In this document: one piece after another, positions 42,875 to 51,160 of the stretch
How the letters are laid out: each line of letters starts with the position of its first letter
How positions within the stretch are numbered: position 1 is the stretch's first letter
Source of the DNA: Palsa-504 sp050011155
Lineage (GTDB): Bacteria > Actinomycetota > Actinomycetes > Streptosporangiales > Streptosporangiaceae
Assembly: GCA_050011155.1 (NCBI GenBank)
Contig: JBEKJP010000030.1
Coordinates: 1 to 64,000 of the forward strand
Direction of reading: 5' to 3'
DNA: 64,000 nt
Made by a program: the position numbers and the translations under genes
The notes under the pieces: generated by a model
Told to the model about the DNA's origin: nothing
Seen by the model: the letters and a program-made list of their open reading frames with translations, nothing else
Databases searched by the model: none

Positions 42875-45118
42875 ATGGGGATCGTGCGCGTGGCCGTCCG
42901 GGTGGCGGGCGTGGTCCAGGGCGTCGGCTTCCGCCCGTTCGTCTATTCCCTGGCCACGGGCCTGGGCCTGACCGGCTTGGTCGGCAACGACACCGACGGC
43001 GTCTTCGCCGAAGTCGAGGGTCCGCCCGCCGCGGTGGCCGAGTTCCTGCGACGGCTCGAGGCCGAAGCGCCTCCGCTCGCGCGGATCGAGCAGGTCACTA
43101 CCCGGGCGATCAGCCCGGCCCGTTCGGCCTCATTCGTCATCGCGGCCAGCACCTCCGGCGGGCCGCGCCGGACGCTGGTCTCGGCCGACACCGCGACCTG
43201 CCCGGACTGTCTCCGGGAGCTCGATGACCCGGCCGACCGGCGCTACCGGTACCCCTTCATCAACTGCACCAACTGCGGCCCCAGGTTCACCATCGTCCGC
43301 GACGTGCCCTACGACCGCCCGCTCACCACGATGGCGCCGTTCGCGATGTGCGCGGCGTGCGCGGCCGAGTACCACGACCCCGCCGACCGCCGCTTCCACG
43401 CCCAGCCGACCTGCTGTCCGGCCTGCGGCCCCCGGCTCGCTCTCGACGGTGAGGAAAAAGAGCCGATCGAAGCCGCCGCCGCCCTCCTGCGAAACGGCAA
43501 GATCCTCGCGATCAAGGGCCTCGGCGGCTACCACCTGGCCGCCGACGCCGGATGCGAGGCCGCCGTCGCCGGACTCCGCTCCCGCAAGCACCGCGAGGAC
43601 AAGCCCTTCGCGGTGATGGCGGCCAGCCTGGCCGCGGCCGCGGAACTGGCCGAGATCGACGCCACCGCCGCCGCCCTGATCACCAGCCCGGCCCGCCCGA
43701 TCGTCCTGCTGCCCAGGAAGCCCGCGGCCAGCATCGCGCCCGCCGCCGCCCCCGGCAACCGCCAGCTCGGCCTCATGCTTCCGTACACTCCGCTGCACCA
43801 CCTGCTTATCAACGCGACCGGCCGTCCCATCGTCCTGACCAGCGGCAACGTCTCCGACGAGCCGATCGTCTACCGCGACCAGGAAGCGCGGGAACGCCTC
43901 GGCGCGATCGCGGACGCGTTCCTGGCCCACGACCGGGCCATCCACGTCCGGACCGACGACTCGGTGGCCCGCGTCGTCCGGGGCCGGCCAGCGCTGGTCC
44001 GCCGCTCCCGCGGCTACGTCCCCGAGCCGATCGCCCTGGCCAGCGGCTTCCGCCGCCCCGTGCTGGCCTGCGGGGCCGAGCTCAAGAACACGTTCTGCCT
44101 GGCTCAGGGGCGGCACGCGTTCGTCTCCCACCACATCGGGGACCTGGAGAACGCCGAGACCCTGGCCTCGTTCACCGCGGGCATCGAGCACTTCCGCCGC
44201 CTGTTCGACATCGAGCCCCAGGTCATCGCGCATGACCTGCACCCGGAGTACCTGTCCACCAAGTACGCCCTCGACCTGGCCGAGGCCGAGGAAAACCTGG
44301 ACCTCGTCGGCGTGCAGCACCACCACGCGCACATCGCCGCCTGCCTGGCCGACAACGGCGAGCGCGGCCCGGTCATCGGGGTGGCCTTCGACGGCACCGG
44401 CTACGGCCCCGACGGCACCATCTGGGGCGGCGAGTTCCTCATCGCGGACCTGAAAGCGTCCGAACGCGGCGGCCACCTGGCCCCGGTCCCGATGCCCGGC
44501 GGCGCGGCCGCGATCCGCCAGCCGTGGCGGATGGCCGCCGCCTACCTGGGCGACCGGGCCGGCGATGTAGCGGAACGCAACGCCGACCGCTGGGCCGCCG
44601 TCACCGCGATGGCGGCCAAGGGCGTGAACTCCCCGCTGACCTCCAGCGCGGGCCGCCTGTTCGACGCGGCCGCCGCCCTGCTCGGCGTGCGCGACACGAT
44701 CAACTACGAGGGCCAGGCCGCCATCGAGCTCGAGCAGCTCGCCGACCCCACGGAGGAGGAAGCGTACCCAGCGGGCCTGGAGTACGGTACCGGTCCGTTC
44801 CAAGCGCGCGGGTCCGACCTCCTGCACGCCGTCGCCGCTGACCGAACGGGTGGGCTCCCCGCCCCGGTCATCGCCGCCCGCTTCCACCACGGCGTCGCCG
44901 CCCTGATCGAAGCGGGCTGCCTAGCGCTGCGGGACCAGCACGGGCTGGACACGGTCGCCCTGTCCGGCGGCGTGTTCCAGAACACGTTCCTGCTGGACGC
45001 GACCGTAACCCGGCTCGAGGCGCGCGGCTTCCGCGTGCTCCTGCACACAAGGGTCCCGTGCAACGACGGCGGCATCAGCCTCGGCCAGGCGGTGATCGCC
45101 GCGGCCGCCAGCTTTTAG
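42875..45118 (+). CDS. hypF: HypF carbamoyltransferase, hydrogenase maturation
   Basis: A 747-residue protein with all HypF domains. The acylphosphatase domain (VVQGVGFRPFVYSLA) comes first. Two C-x2-C-x18-C-x2-C zinc motifs follow (CPDCLRELD, CTNCGPRF, CAACAAEYH, CCPACGPR), then the YrdC-like domain (GGYHLAADA) and the C-terminal Kae1-like carbamoyltransferase domain with HHHAHIAACL and GVAFDGTGYG. It makes the carbamoyl adenylate and passes the group to the C-terminal Cys of HypE as precursor of the cyanide ligands of the NiFe site. The ATG is preceded by GGGGGAGG. It converges on hypE with five bases between. Confidence 0.97.
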   Translation: MGIVRVAVRVAGVVQGVGFRPFVYSLATGLGLTGLVGNDTDGVFAEVEGPPAAVAEFLRRLEAEAPPLARIEQVTTRAISPARSASFVIAASTSGGPRRTLVSADTATCPDCLRELDDPADRRYRYPFINCTNCGPRFTIVRDVPYDRPLTTMAPFAMCAACAAEYHDPADRRFHAQPTCCPACGPRLALDGEEKEPIEAAAALLRNGKILAIKGLGGYHLAADAGCEAAVAGLRSRKHREDKPFAVMAASLAAAAELAEIDATAAALITSPARPIVLLPRKPAASIAPAAAPGNRQLGLMLPYTPLHHLLINATGRPIVLTSGNVSDEPIVYRDQEARERLGAIADAFLAHDRAIHVRTDDSVARVVRGRPALVRRSRGYVPEPIALASGFRRPVLACGAELKNTFCLAQGRHAFVSHHIGDLENAETLASFTAGIEHFRRLFDIEPQVIAHDLHPEYLSTKYALDLAEAEENLDLVGVQHHHAHIAACLADNGERGPVIGVAFDGTGYGPDGTIWGGEFLIADLKASERGGHLAPVPMPGGAAAIRQPWRMAAAYLGDRAGDVAERNADRWAAVTAMAAKGVNSPLTSSAGRLFDAAAALLGVRDTINYEGQAAIELEQLADPTEEEAYPAGLEYGTGPFQARGSDLLHAVAADRTGGLPAPVIAARFHHGVAALIEAGCLALRDQHGLDTVALSGGVFQNTFLLDATVTRLEARGFRVLLHTRVPCNDGGISLGQAVIAAAASF

Positions 45119-45123
45119 CAGTG

Positions 45124-46270
45124 CTAGCAAATCCTCGGCAGCGGGTCACCCACCAGCAGGTCCACGATCCTGGTGCCGCCGAACGCGGTCTTGATCTGCA
45201 CGATCCCCGGCTGCTCGGCCCGGACGTGGCCGATCACCGCGGCCTGCTCACCGAGCGGCTGCGCGCGCAGCGCGGCCACCGCGCGGTCCGCGTCCTGGCC
45301 CGGCACCACCGCGACCAGGCGCCCCTCGCAGGCCACGTACATCGGGTCGATGCCGAGCAGCTCGGAGGCGCCGCGCACCTCCGCCCGGACCGGGATGTCG
45401 TCCTCGTGCACCAGCACGCCGACGTCGGCCGCCTTGGCGATCTCGTTCAGGATCGTGGCCACCCCGCCGCGGGTCGCGTCGCGCATCGCCCGCACCGCGG
45501 GCACCGCGTCCAGCAGCCCGGCCACCAGGCCGTTCAGCGGCGCGGTGTCCGAGCTGATGTCCGCCTCGATGTCCAGCTCGCCGCGGGCCAGCATGATCGT
45601 GATGCCGTGGTCGCCGATCGGCCCCGGCGTCGCCCGGCCGGGCCCCGGCCACGCCCAGGCTCCCTGGGGCCGCGTCCCGTTCGACCACGCCGACGCCGGC
45701 CGTGTTGATGTAGCAGCCGTCGGCCTTGCCCTTCTGCACCACCTTGGTGTCGCCGGTGACGATGTGCACCCCGGCCGCGGCGGCCGCCGCCCGCATCGAG
45801 TCGACCACCCGTTGCAGGTCGGCGACGGGAAAGCCTTCCTCCAGGATGAACCCGGCCGACAGGTACAGCGGCCGGGCCCCGGACACGGCCAGGTCGTTGA
45901 CGGTGCCGTTGACGGCCAGGTCGCCGATGTCGCCGCCGGGGAAGAACAGCGGGGAGACCACGTAGGAGTCGGTGGTGAGCGCGATCCGGGCCCCGCCCAC
46001 CGTCAGCTGGGCCGCGTCCTCCAGCGGCTCGAGCAGCGGGTTGCGGAACGCGTCCAGGAAGACCGCCTCGATCAGGGTGTGCGTGGCCTTGCCGCCGGCG
46101 CCGTGCGACATGGTGACGCGCTCTTCCCTTACCTTGGGGCGGCGCCGGCGCGCGCGGTCGATCCGGTCCAGCACCTGCTGTTCCCGATCGGCCAGCGGCA
46201 GCTGGCGCCGCCCTTCGGCGGCGAGACCCTCGTGCTCGGCAAGGGCCTCGTCGATCCAGCTCCGGCTCAT
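45124..46270 (-). pseudogene. hypE: hypE, frameshifted near its middle
   Basis: The 5' part (ATG 46270, overlapping hypD's stop) encodes the HypE N-terminus with TMSHGAGGKATHTLIEAVF and GDIGDLAVNGTVNDLAVSG. The 3' part in another frame encodes GPIGDHGITIMLARGEL and AMRDATRGGVATILNEIA and ends in PRIC, whose Cys carries the thiocarboxamide. Between PGDA and GPIGDHG one base (about 45625) stands where the family has four residues (such as VLVS). An 11-base deletion would explain both the missing residues and the frame change. The cause may be a real mutation or a sequence error. All other HypE motifs are intact. Confidence 0.85.
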
Positions 46271-47412
46271 GACCGGACCGTCTCTGCTGCTGTTTTTGCC
46301 TGGGGCACGCGATTGCGGTTCATCCGGCCGAAGTTGTAGTACGCCGCACAGGCTCCTTCCGGCGACACCATGCAGGTGCCGATCGGGGTCTCCGGGGTGC
46401 ACGCGGTACCGAACACCTTGCACTCCCACGGCTTCAGCACGCCCTTGAGCACCTCGCCGCACTGGCAGGCCTTGGGGTCGGCCACGCGCACGCCCGGCAC
46501 CGAGAACAGCCGCTCGGCGTCCATGGCCGCGTACTTCTCCTTGACCTGCAGCGCCGAGTGCGAGATGAAGCCGAGGCCGCGCCACTCGAAGTACGGCCGC
46601 AGCTCCATCGTCTCGCCGATGGCCTTGAGCGCGACCAGGTTGCCGTCCCACGGCACCACGCGCGCGTACTGGTTCTCCACCTCGGCCCGGCCCTGCGAGA
46701 GCTGCAGCATCAGCAGGTAAATGGACTGCAGGATGTCCAGCGGCTCGAACCCGGCCACCACCACCGGCTTGCCGTACTGCCGCGCGATGAACTCGTACGG
46801 CCGGCAGCCGATCACCGTGGACACGTGCCCCGGGCCGATGAAGCCGTCGAGCCGCAGGTCCGGCGAGTCCAGGATGGCCTTGATGGCCGGCACGATCGTG
46901 ACGTGGTTGCAGAACACCGAGAAGTTCGTCAGCCCCTCGGCCGCCGCCCTGATCATCGTCATCGCGGTGGACGGCGCCGTCGTCTCGAACCCGATGGCCA
47001 TGAACACGACCCGCTTGTCCGGGTTCTGCCGGGCCAGCTTGAGCGAGTCGAGCGGCGAGTACACCATCTTGATGGTGGTGCCCTCGGCGTTGGCGTCGAA
47101 GAACGACCCGCCGCTGCCCGGCACCCGCATCATGTCGCCGAACGACGTCATGATCACGTCCGGCTGCGAGGCCAGGTGGATCGCGTCGTCCACCCGCCCC
47201 ATCGGGATCACGCAGACCGGGCAGCCGGGCCCGTGTACCAGCGTGACCGACTCCGGCAGGTAGTCTTCCAGGCCGTGCTTGTAGATCGTGTGGGTGTGCC
47301 CGCCGCACACCTCCATCAGCTTGTACTGGCGCCCCGGCTCACACAGCGCCGCGATCTTCGCGGACAGCGCGCGGGCCTTGTCGGCGTCACGGAATTCGTC
47401 GACGAACCGCAT
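46267..47412 (-). CDS. hypD: HypD, Fe-S scaffold for Fe(CN)2CO assembly
   Basis: A 381-residue HypD. It has MEVCGGHTHTIYKHGLEDYL near 34, GPGCPVCVIP near 60, IGFETTAPSTA near 140 and GPGHVSTVIG near 190. The C-terminal cysteines of the 4Fe-4S site lie in ACQCGEVLKG, ECKVFG and GTCMVSPEGACAAYY. HypD and HypC carry the iron while cyanide and CO ligands are attached. I chose ATG 47412 because MRFVDEFRD is the family start; an in-frame extension further upstream is overlapped by hypC. It lies between hypC (17 bases) and hypE (4-base overlap). Confidence 0.97.
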   Translation of the reverse strand: MRFVDEFRDADKARALSAKIAALCEPGRQYKLMEVCGGHTHTIYKHGLEDYLPESVTLVHGPGCPVCVIPMGRVDDAIHLASQPDVIMTSFGDMMRVPGSGGSFFDANAEGTTIKMVYSPLDSLKLARQNPDKRVVFMAIGFETTAPSTAMTMIRAAAEGLTNFSVFCNHVTIVPAIKAILDSPDLRLDGFIGPGHVSTVIGCRPYEFIARQYGKPVVVAGFEPLDILQSIYLLMLQLSQGRAEVENQYARVVPWDGNLVALKAIGETMELRPYFEWRGLGFISHSALQVKEKYAAMDAERLFSVPGVRVADPKACQCGEVLKGVLKPWECKVFGTACTPETPIGTCMVSPEGACAAYYNFGRMNRNRVPQAKTAAETVRS

Positions 47413-47429
47413 CGTTCCCCACGCTCCTT

Positions 47430-47702
47430 CTACTCGATCAGTGATTCCTTCAGCGCCGTGAGCTCGTCCTCGTAAGCCTGCCCGACGCCCTCCAGGTACT
47501 GCAGGGTGGCGGCCGCCTCCTGTTCGTCGATCTTCGACAGGGCGAAGCCGACGTGGATGAGCACCCACTCGCCGGGCGCCGGCGGGTCGTCGGCGAGCAG
47601 GCCGATGTTGATCATCCGCCGGACCCCGCTCACGTTCACCTTGGCCAGGTCGGGCTGCTCCGGGTGGAGTTCGATGACCTCACCGGGTATGCCGAGGCAC
47701 AT
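47430..47702 (-). CDS. hypC: HypC chaperone, hydrogenase maturation
   Basis: A 90-residue HypC with the essential N-terminal MCLGIPG (Cys2 binds iron and the hydrogenase large subunit) and the family strand VHVGFALSKIDEQEA. The first 23 bases overlap the 3' end of the upstream SIS gene. Part of the maturation operon. Confidence 0.96.
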   Translation of the reverse strand: MCLGIPGEVIELHPEQPDLAKVNVSGVRRMINIGLLADDPPAPGEWVLIHVGFALSKIDEQEAAATLQYLEGVGQAYEDELTALKESLIE

Positions 47703-48366
47703 GTGCCATCTCCTCCATCGTCAGTTCCCAGAACACCTGGTAGGTCGTGGTCTGCGCCTCCTGGACCCGGTGCACGGAGGACGACGGCACGACGAACAGG
47801 TAGTCGATGCTGTCCAGCTCGGCCATCTTGCCGCCGTCGTAGCCGGCCAGCCCGATGGTGAGCATGCCCCGCCGGCTCGCCTCGTCGAAGGCCCGCAGCA
47901 GGTTCTCGGAGTTCCCGCTGGTGGACAGCCCGACCGCGATGTCGCCGGGACGGGCGAACGCGGCCAGCGGCCGGGCGAAGATCACCTCGGGGCCTACGTC
48001 GTTAGCCAGCGCGGTGATCACCGAGGTGTCGTTGGCCAGCCCGAACGCGGGCAGCGGGGGATTATCCCTATCCGGAGCCCCACCCCCGCCATCCGGGGCG
48101 AGGAACAGCGTGGCCAGCTGGGCCGCGTCGGTGGCGCTGCCGCCGTTGCCGAAGGCGAACAGCCGCCCGCCCGCGGCGAACCGGGCCGCCGCCTCCCGCG
48201 CGCACGCCTCGATCCGCGCCCCGTCCCGCGCGGCGACCGCCCGGCGCAGGTCGCCGATCTCGGTCGCCTTGGCCACGGTGGAGGCACGCACCTGGTCGAG
48301 CACGGCGGTCAGGTCGCTGGTACCGGAGTACAGGAACGGGTACAGCGCTTCCAGGTCGTCACTCAT
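47680..48366 (-). CDS. SIS-domain protein (GmhA-like), first copy
   Basis: A 228-residue sugar-isomerase (SIS) domain protein. FAFGNGGSATDAAQLA near 68 is the phosphosugar-binding loop, and GLSTSGNSENLL near 145 the second Ser-rich loop, both as in phosphoheptose isomerase GmhA. The acidic/His residues of GmhA catalysis are not obviously conserved. It sits inside the hyp operon between hypC and a HypC-like gene (8-base and 23-base overlaps), so a role in hydrogenase maturation or in a linked nucleotide-sugar step is inferred. Similar SIS genes accompany actinobacterial high-affinity hydrogenase loci, as I recall. Confidence 0.88.
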   Translation of the reverse strand: MSDDLEALYPFLYSGTSDLTAVLDQVRASTVAKATEIGDLRRAVAARDGARIEACAREAAARFAAGGRLFAFGNGGSATDAAQLATLFLAPDGGGGAPDRDNPPLPAFGLANDTSVITALANDVGPEVIFARPLAAFARPGDIAVGLSTSGNSENLLRAFDEASRRGMLTIGLAGYDGGKMAELDSIDYLFVVPSSSVHRVQEAQTTTYQVFWELTMEEMAHVPRHTR

Positions 48367-48580
48367 GGGCGCTTACCACCGCGATCGCTTCCCTGGCGTG
48401 CACCAGGATCGTGTCGCCCACCCCGGCGGTCACCAGGGCCACGCTCACGGTTTCCTCGCCCGACCCGGTGTCGACCAGGGCCATCTGGTCCTCGAGCAGC
48501 CGGACCACGGTGACCTCGACGGCCATATCGGAGCAAGTAATGCAGACGTCATTTACGCACTCTGGCAGAGGTTCGCTCAT
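48359..48580 (-). CDS. HypC/HupF-like small protein lacking the MCLGIPG start
   Basis: A 73-residue protein. The C-terminal 50 residues follow the HypC beta-barrel pattern (VTVVRLLEDQMALVDTG, then VGDTILVHAREAIA). The N-terminus is longer and carries CVNDVCITCSDMA, with three cysteines, instead of the MCLGIPG iron-binding start. It may be a second, modified chaperone. ATG overlaps the stop of the upstream SIS gene (ATGA), and its end overlaps the next SIS gene. Confidence 0.8.
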   Translation of the reverse strand: MSEPLPECVNDVCITCSDMAVEVTVVRLLEDQMALVDTGSGEETVSVALVTAGVGDTILVHAREAIAVVSAHE

Positions 48581-49203
48581 GTGACCACCCCCGGACCCAG
48601 GACCCCCGGCTGCTCGAAGAACACGTGAACCAGTTCCCACAGGATGTGGTACAGCGTCACGTGCATCTCCTTGACCACGCGGGGATCGGCGGAGGCCGCC
48701 ACCAGCACGTGGTCGGCCACCTTGGCCGCCGGCTGCCCGCCGTCGCCGCCGGTCAGCGCCACTGTCAGCAGTCCCAGTTCCCTGGCTGTCTCCAGCCCCG
48801 CCAGCACGCTCGGGCTGTCCCCGCCGGCCATGATGCCGAGCGCGATGTCGGCCGGGCTGGCCAGGTACCTGAGCTGGTGGGAGAAGATCGCGTCGATCCC
48901 CCTCCGTTCGGCGATCCCGGTGACGGTGGCCACGTCGGCGGTCAGCGAGATGGCCGGCAGCGCGCGCTTGCCCACGATGACCGGGTGCACGAACTCCACC
49001 GCGACGTGCTGCGCGTCAGTGCTCGGGCCGCCGGTGCCGAACACCACCAGCCGGCCGCCCCGGTGGAACCGCACCGCCATCGCGTGGCAGGCCGCCGCCA
49101 CCGCGTCCGCCTGGCCGGCCAGGTCGTCCGTGGGCGCCTCGCGCAGGCCGAACAGCCGCCGCGCCGCCGCGCCGGGATCCGCCCGCGCCCTGTCCTCAGG
49201 CAT
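48577..49203 (-). CDS. SIS-domain protein, second copy
   Basis: About 208 residues from the ATG at 49203; no strong ribosome site is visible. It has the SIS loop VVFGTGGPSTDAQHVAVEF near 57, where Pro replaces the usual Ser-Ala, and GIMAGGDSPSVL near 130, where the second Ser-rich loop is altered. Sequence and loops differ from the other SIS copy, so the two may form a hetero-oligomer or have split roles. First gene of the hyp operon on this strand. Confidence 0.85.
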   Translation of the reverse strand: MPEDRARADPGAAARRLFGLREAPTDDLAGQADAVAAACHAMAVRFHRGGRLVVFGTGGPSTDAQHVAVEFVHPVIVGKRALPAISLTADVATVTGIAERRGIDAIFSHQLRYLASPADIALGIMAGGDSPSVLAGLETARELGLLTVALTGGDGGQPAAKVADHVLVAASADPRVVKEMHVTLYHILWELVHVFFEQPGVLGPGVVT

Positions 49204-49647
49204 GACAGCACCGTAGGACACATGTGTATATGCGTCCAGTAGCCAACAGGACACATCTGACTGGGGAAATTCCCCGAATTCCCGTCAGCAAGGAAATCGC
49301 CGCTTCCCATTTCACGACGCGCCGTCTGCGCCTCCCTGATCCGTGCCGTTCCCATGATCGCGAAGACTTCTATACCGCACAGCGTAGTCAGCCCTTCGCG
49401 ATCATGGATACCCCGCGCTAGCCGCCGTGCCGGCCGCGCGGGCCCGCGGTTACGCCAGATACCGCCCCAGCGGCGTCCGGCGGCGAGGAACCACATCCAT
49501 TCGGAACTGCGCCGAACAGAGAAGGAGAGAGTTGTAACCATTGAGCCGGGATGTTACGGGTGGGGTCACGCTCTGCCGTAACAAATCACTCGCGATTATG
49601 GAATTTCGCCTTTCTCGGGCTTCGCCGGCGCGGACTTCTCCCGTCCG
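49204..49647. other. 444-bp intergenic region upstream of the hyp operon
   Basis: No gene seen. It contains GGGGAA-A-TTCCCC (49263-49275) and a perfect 14-bp inverted repeat (49352-49365 and 49394-49407) with a 28-base spacer. Promoters for the SIS-hyp operon should lie near 49204-49260. The rest has no recognisable feature. Confidence 0.55.
49352..49407. repeat. 14-bp perfect inverted repeat, 28-bp spacer
   Basis: CCATGATCGCGAAG and CTTCGCGATCATGG flank 28 bases in intergenic DNA. There is no T run, so it is not a simple terminator. It may be an operator pair or an RNA hairpin. Confidence 0.8.
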
Positions 49648-50022
49648 TTAGCCGTCCTGTCCCGGCCCGGCCGGGAGGCGCCCCTCGAGCGCGGCCAGCC
49701 GGAGCTCCAGCTGGTCGACCCGGTGCCGCAGGATTTCGAGCTGGGCCTGGTCGGCTAGCCGCCGTTCCGTGCCGTGCCGCAGCCGCGGTGAGGCCTCGGC
49801 CCGGGCCGCCACCAGCGCCAGCGGCACCAGCCGCTGCGGGCCGTGCGGGCCGTCGACCAGCCGGGAGGGGATCTGCCCGGTCCGGTACCAGGTGCGCAGG
49901 ACGGCCCGGGACGCGCCAGTGTCGGCGGCCGCGCGCTCGAGCGTCACCCAGTCCGAACCCTCCAGCCGGGCCTTCAGCTCCAGCTCGAGCTCCCACGCGT
50001 CGAGCCGTTCTTCCCAGTCCAT
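49648..50022 (-). CDS. Small MerR/HTH_17-like regulator with coiled-coil tail
   Basis: A 124-residue protein. Residues 22-70 form a MerR-like helix-turn-helix with wing (TLERAAADTGASRAVLRTWYRTGQIPS). Residues 88-112 look like a short coiled coil (QLEILRHRVDQLELRLAALEG). No effector domain is present. It is divergent from the Clp_N-domain gene, with an inverted repeat in the 55-base gap, so it probably controls that gene and itself. Confidence 0.82.
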   Translation of the reverse strand: MDWEERLDAWELELELKARLEGSDWVTLERAAADTGASRAVLRTWYRTGQIPSRLVDGPHGPQRLVPLALVAARAEASPRLRHGTERRLADQAQLEILRHRVDQLELRLAALEGRLPAGPGQDG

Positions 50023-50047
50023 GCCCTATTAATAGCATGGTATTGAC

Positions 50048-50071
50048 AGGGTTAGAATCAGGCTGAACCCT
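50048..50071. promoter_or_regulatory. Inverted repeat in the divergent regulator/Clp_N region
   Basis: AGGGTT (50048-50053) and AACCCT (50066-50071) with 12 bases between, just after a TTGACA box (50043-50048) and before the ATG at 50078. A TATTAAT stretch near 50026-50032 faces the regulator gene. Candidate operator for the MerR-like protein. Confidence 0.45.
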
Positions 50072-50077
50072 AATCCC

Positions 50078-51124
50078 ATGTTTGAGCGATTCACTGACCG
50101 CGCGCGCCGCGTCGTCGTCTTGTCCCAGGAAGAAGCCCGCCGGCTGAAGCACCACTACATCGGCACCGAGCACATCCTGCTCGGCCTGCTCGGCGAGGCC
50201 GACGGAGTCGCCGCCCGCGCCCTGACCGGCCTCGGGATGTCGCTCGAGAGCGCCCGCGAGGAGGCCGCCGAGCTGGTCCCGCCCGGCAGCGTCCAGCTGA
50301 CCTCGCACATCCCGTTCACCCCGCGGGCCAAGAAGACCCTGGAGCTCTCGCTGCGCGAGGCGCTGCAGCTGAACCACAACTACATCGGGACCGAGCACCT
50401 TCTCCTCGGCCTGATCAGGGAGGGGGAGGGGGAGCAAGGCGGCCGGGATGAAGGCGTCGCCGTCAAGATGCTGACGCGGCACGCCGAGCTCCCGGCGATC
50501 CGGACGGCGGTGCTGAACCTGCTGCCCCCGGCGAGCGGCGAGGCGCCCGCCATGCGGCGCTGGCGGCGGGCCCGGCCGGTCGGCCTGGGCGACCTCACCC
50601 TTCGGGAAGCTGGCGTTGAGCGGACGGCGGAGTATGCCGGGCTGAACGCTACCCCGGCAGCCGACGTCACCCTCAGTGAGGCGGCCAGGCTGGCCGGGAC
50701 GCAGCCGGTCGGCTCCCACCACCTGCTGCTCGCCACGCTGGCCGACCCCGAATCCGCCGCCGCCCGGACTCTGACCGTCCTGGGTGTGAACCTGGACCAC
50801 GCGCGGGAGGCGCTGCGCGACGTGGACGTGACCGGGACCAGCGACGAGCTGCCCGAGGAGGCGGGCCGGCGGCAGATGTCCGTCCGGGTGATCGGGGACC
50901 GGCTCACGCTCGAGGCGAGCGATCCCGTCCTCGTCAAGGCCGGGAGCGAGGCGATCGCCGCGCTGGGCGACGAGCAGAAAGAGTCCGGCACCATTCCCGG
51001 CCTGCTGCCCGCCAGCGCCAGCCTCAGCCGGGTCTGGCAGGTGCTCCTCGAGAGCCTCGAGGACATCAAGCGCCGCGCGACATCACCAGCCGCCCCGGCA
51101 GGCGACTCACCTCCGCTACCTTAA
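50078..51124 (+). CDS. Clp_N-domain protein without an ATPase
   Basis: A 348-residue protein. Residues 1-150 are a typical ClpC N-terminal domain: FERFTDRARRVVVLSQEEAR, HYIGTEHILLGLL, then the second repeat NYIGTEHLLLGLI. Residues 190-260 look like a third, weaker repeat (TLSEAARLAGTQPVGSHHLLLATL). No Walker motifs follow, so this is not ClpC but a stand-alone substrate- or adaptor-binding module. It shares the domain with the beta-lactamase fusion at 351-1814. It is divergent from a MerR-like regulator. Confidence 0.88.
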   Translation: MFERFTDRARRVVVLSQEEARRLKHHYIGTEHILLGLLGEADGVAARALTGLGMSLESAREEAAELVPPGSVQLTSHIPFTPRAKKTLELSLREALQLNHNYIGTEHLLLGLIREGEGEQGGRDEGVAVKMLTRHAELPAIRTAVLNLLPPASGEAPAMRRWRRARPVGLGDLTLREAGVERTAEYAGLNATPAADVTLSEAARLAGTQPVGSHHLLLATLADPESAAARTLTVLGVNLDHAREALRDVDVTGTSDELPEEAGRRQMSVRVIGDRLTLEASDPVLVKAGSEAIAALGDEQKESGTIPGLLPASASLSRVWQVLLESLEDIKRRATSPAAPAGDSPPLP

Positions 51125-51160
51125 CCCCCCACCCCGCTGCATGATGCGCCAGCATCTTGA

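Noticed and set aside
42875..49203. Hydrogenase structural subunits or hypA/hypB within the window
   Set aside because: No large- or small-subunit cysteine motifs (such as RxCGxC) and no HypB P-loop protein were found near the hyp genes. They must lie elsewhere or be absent.
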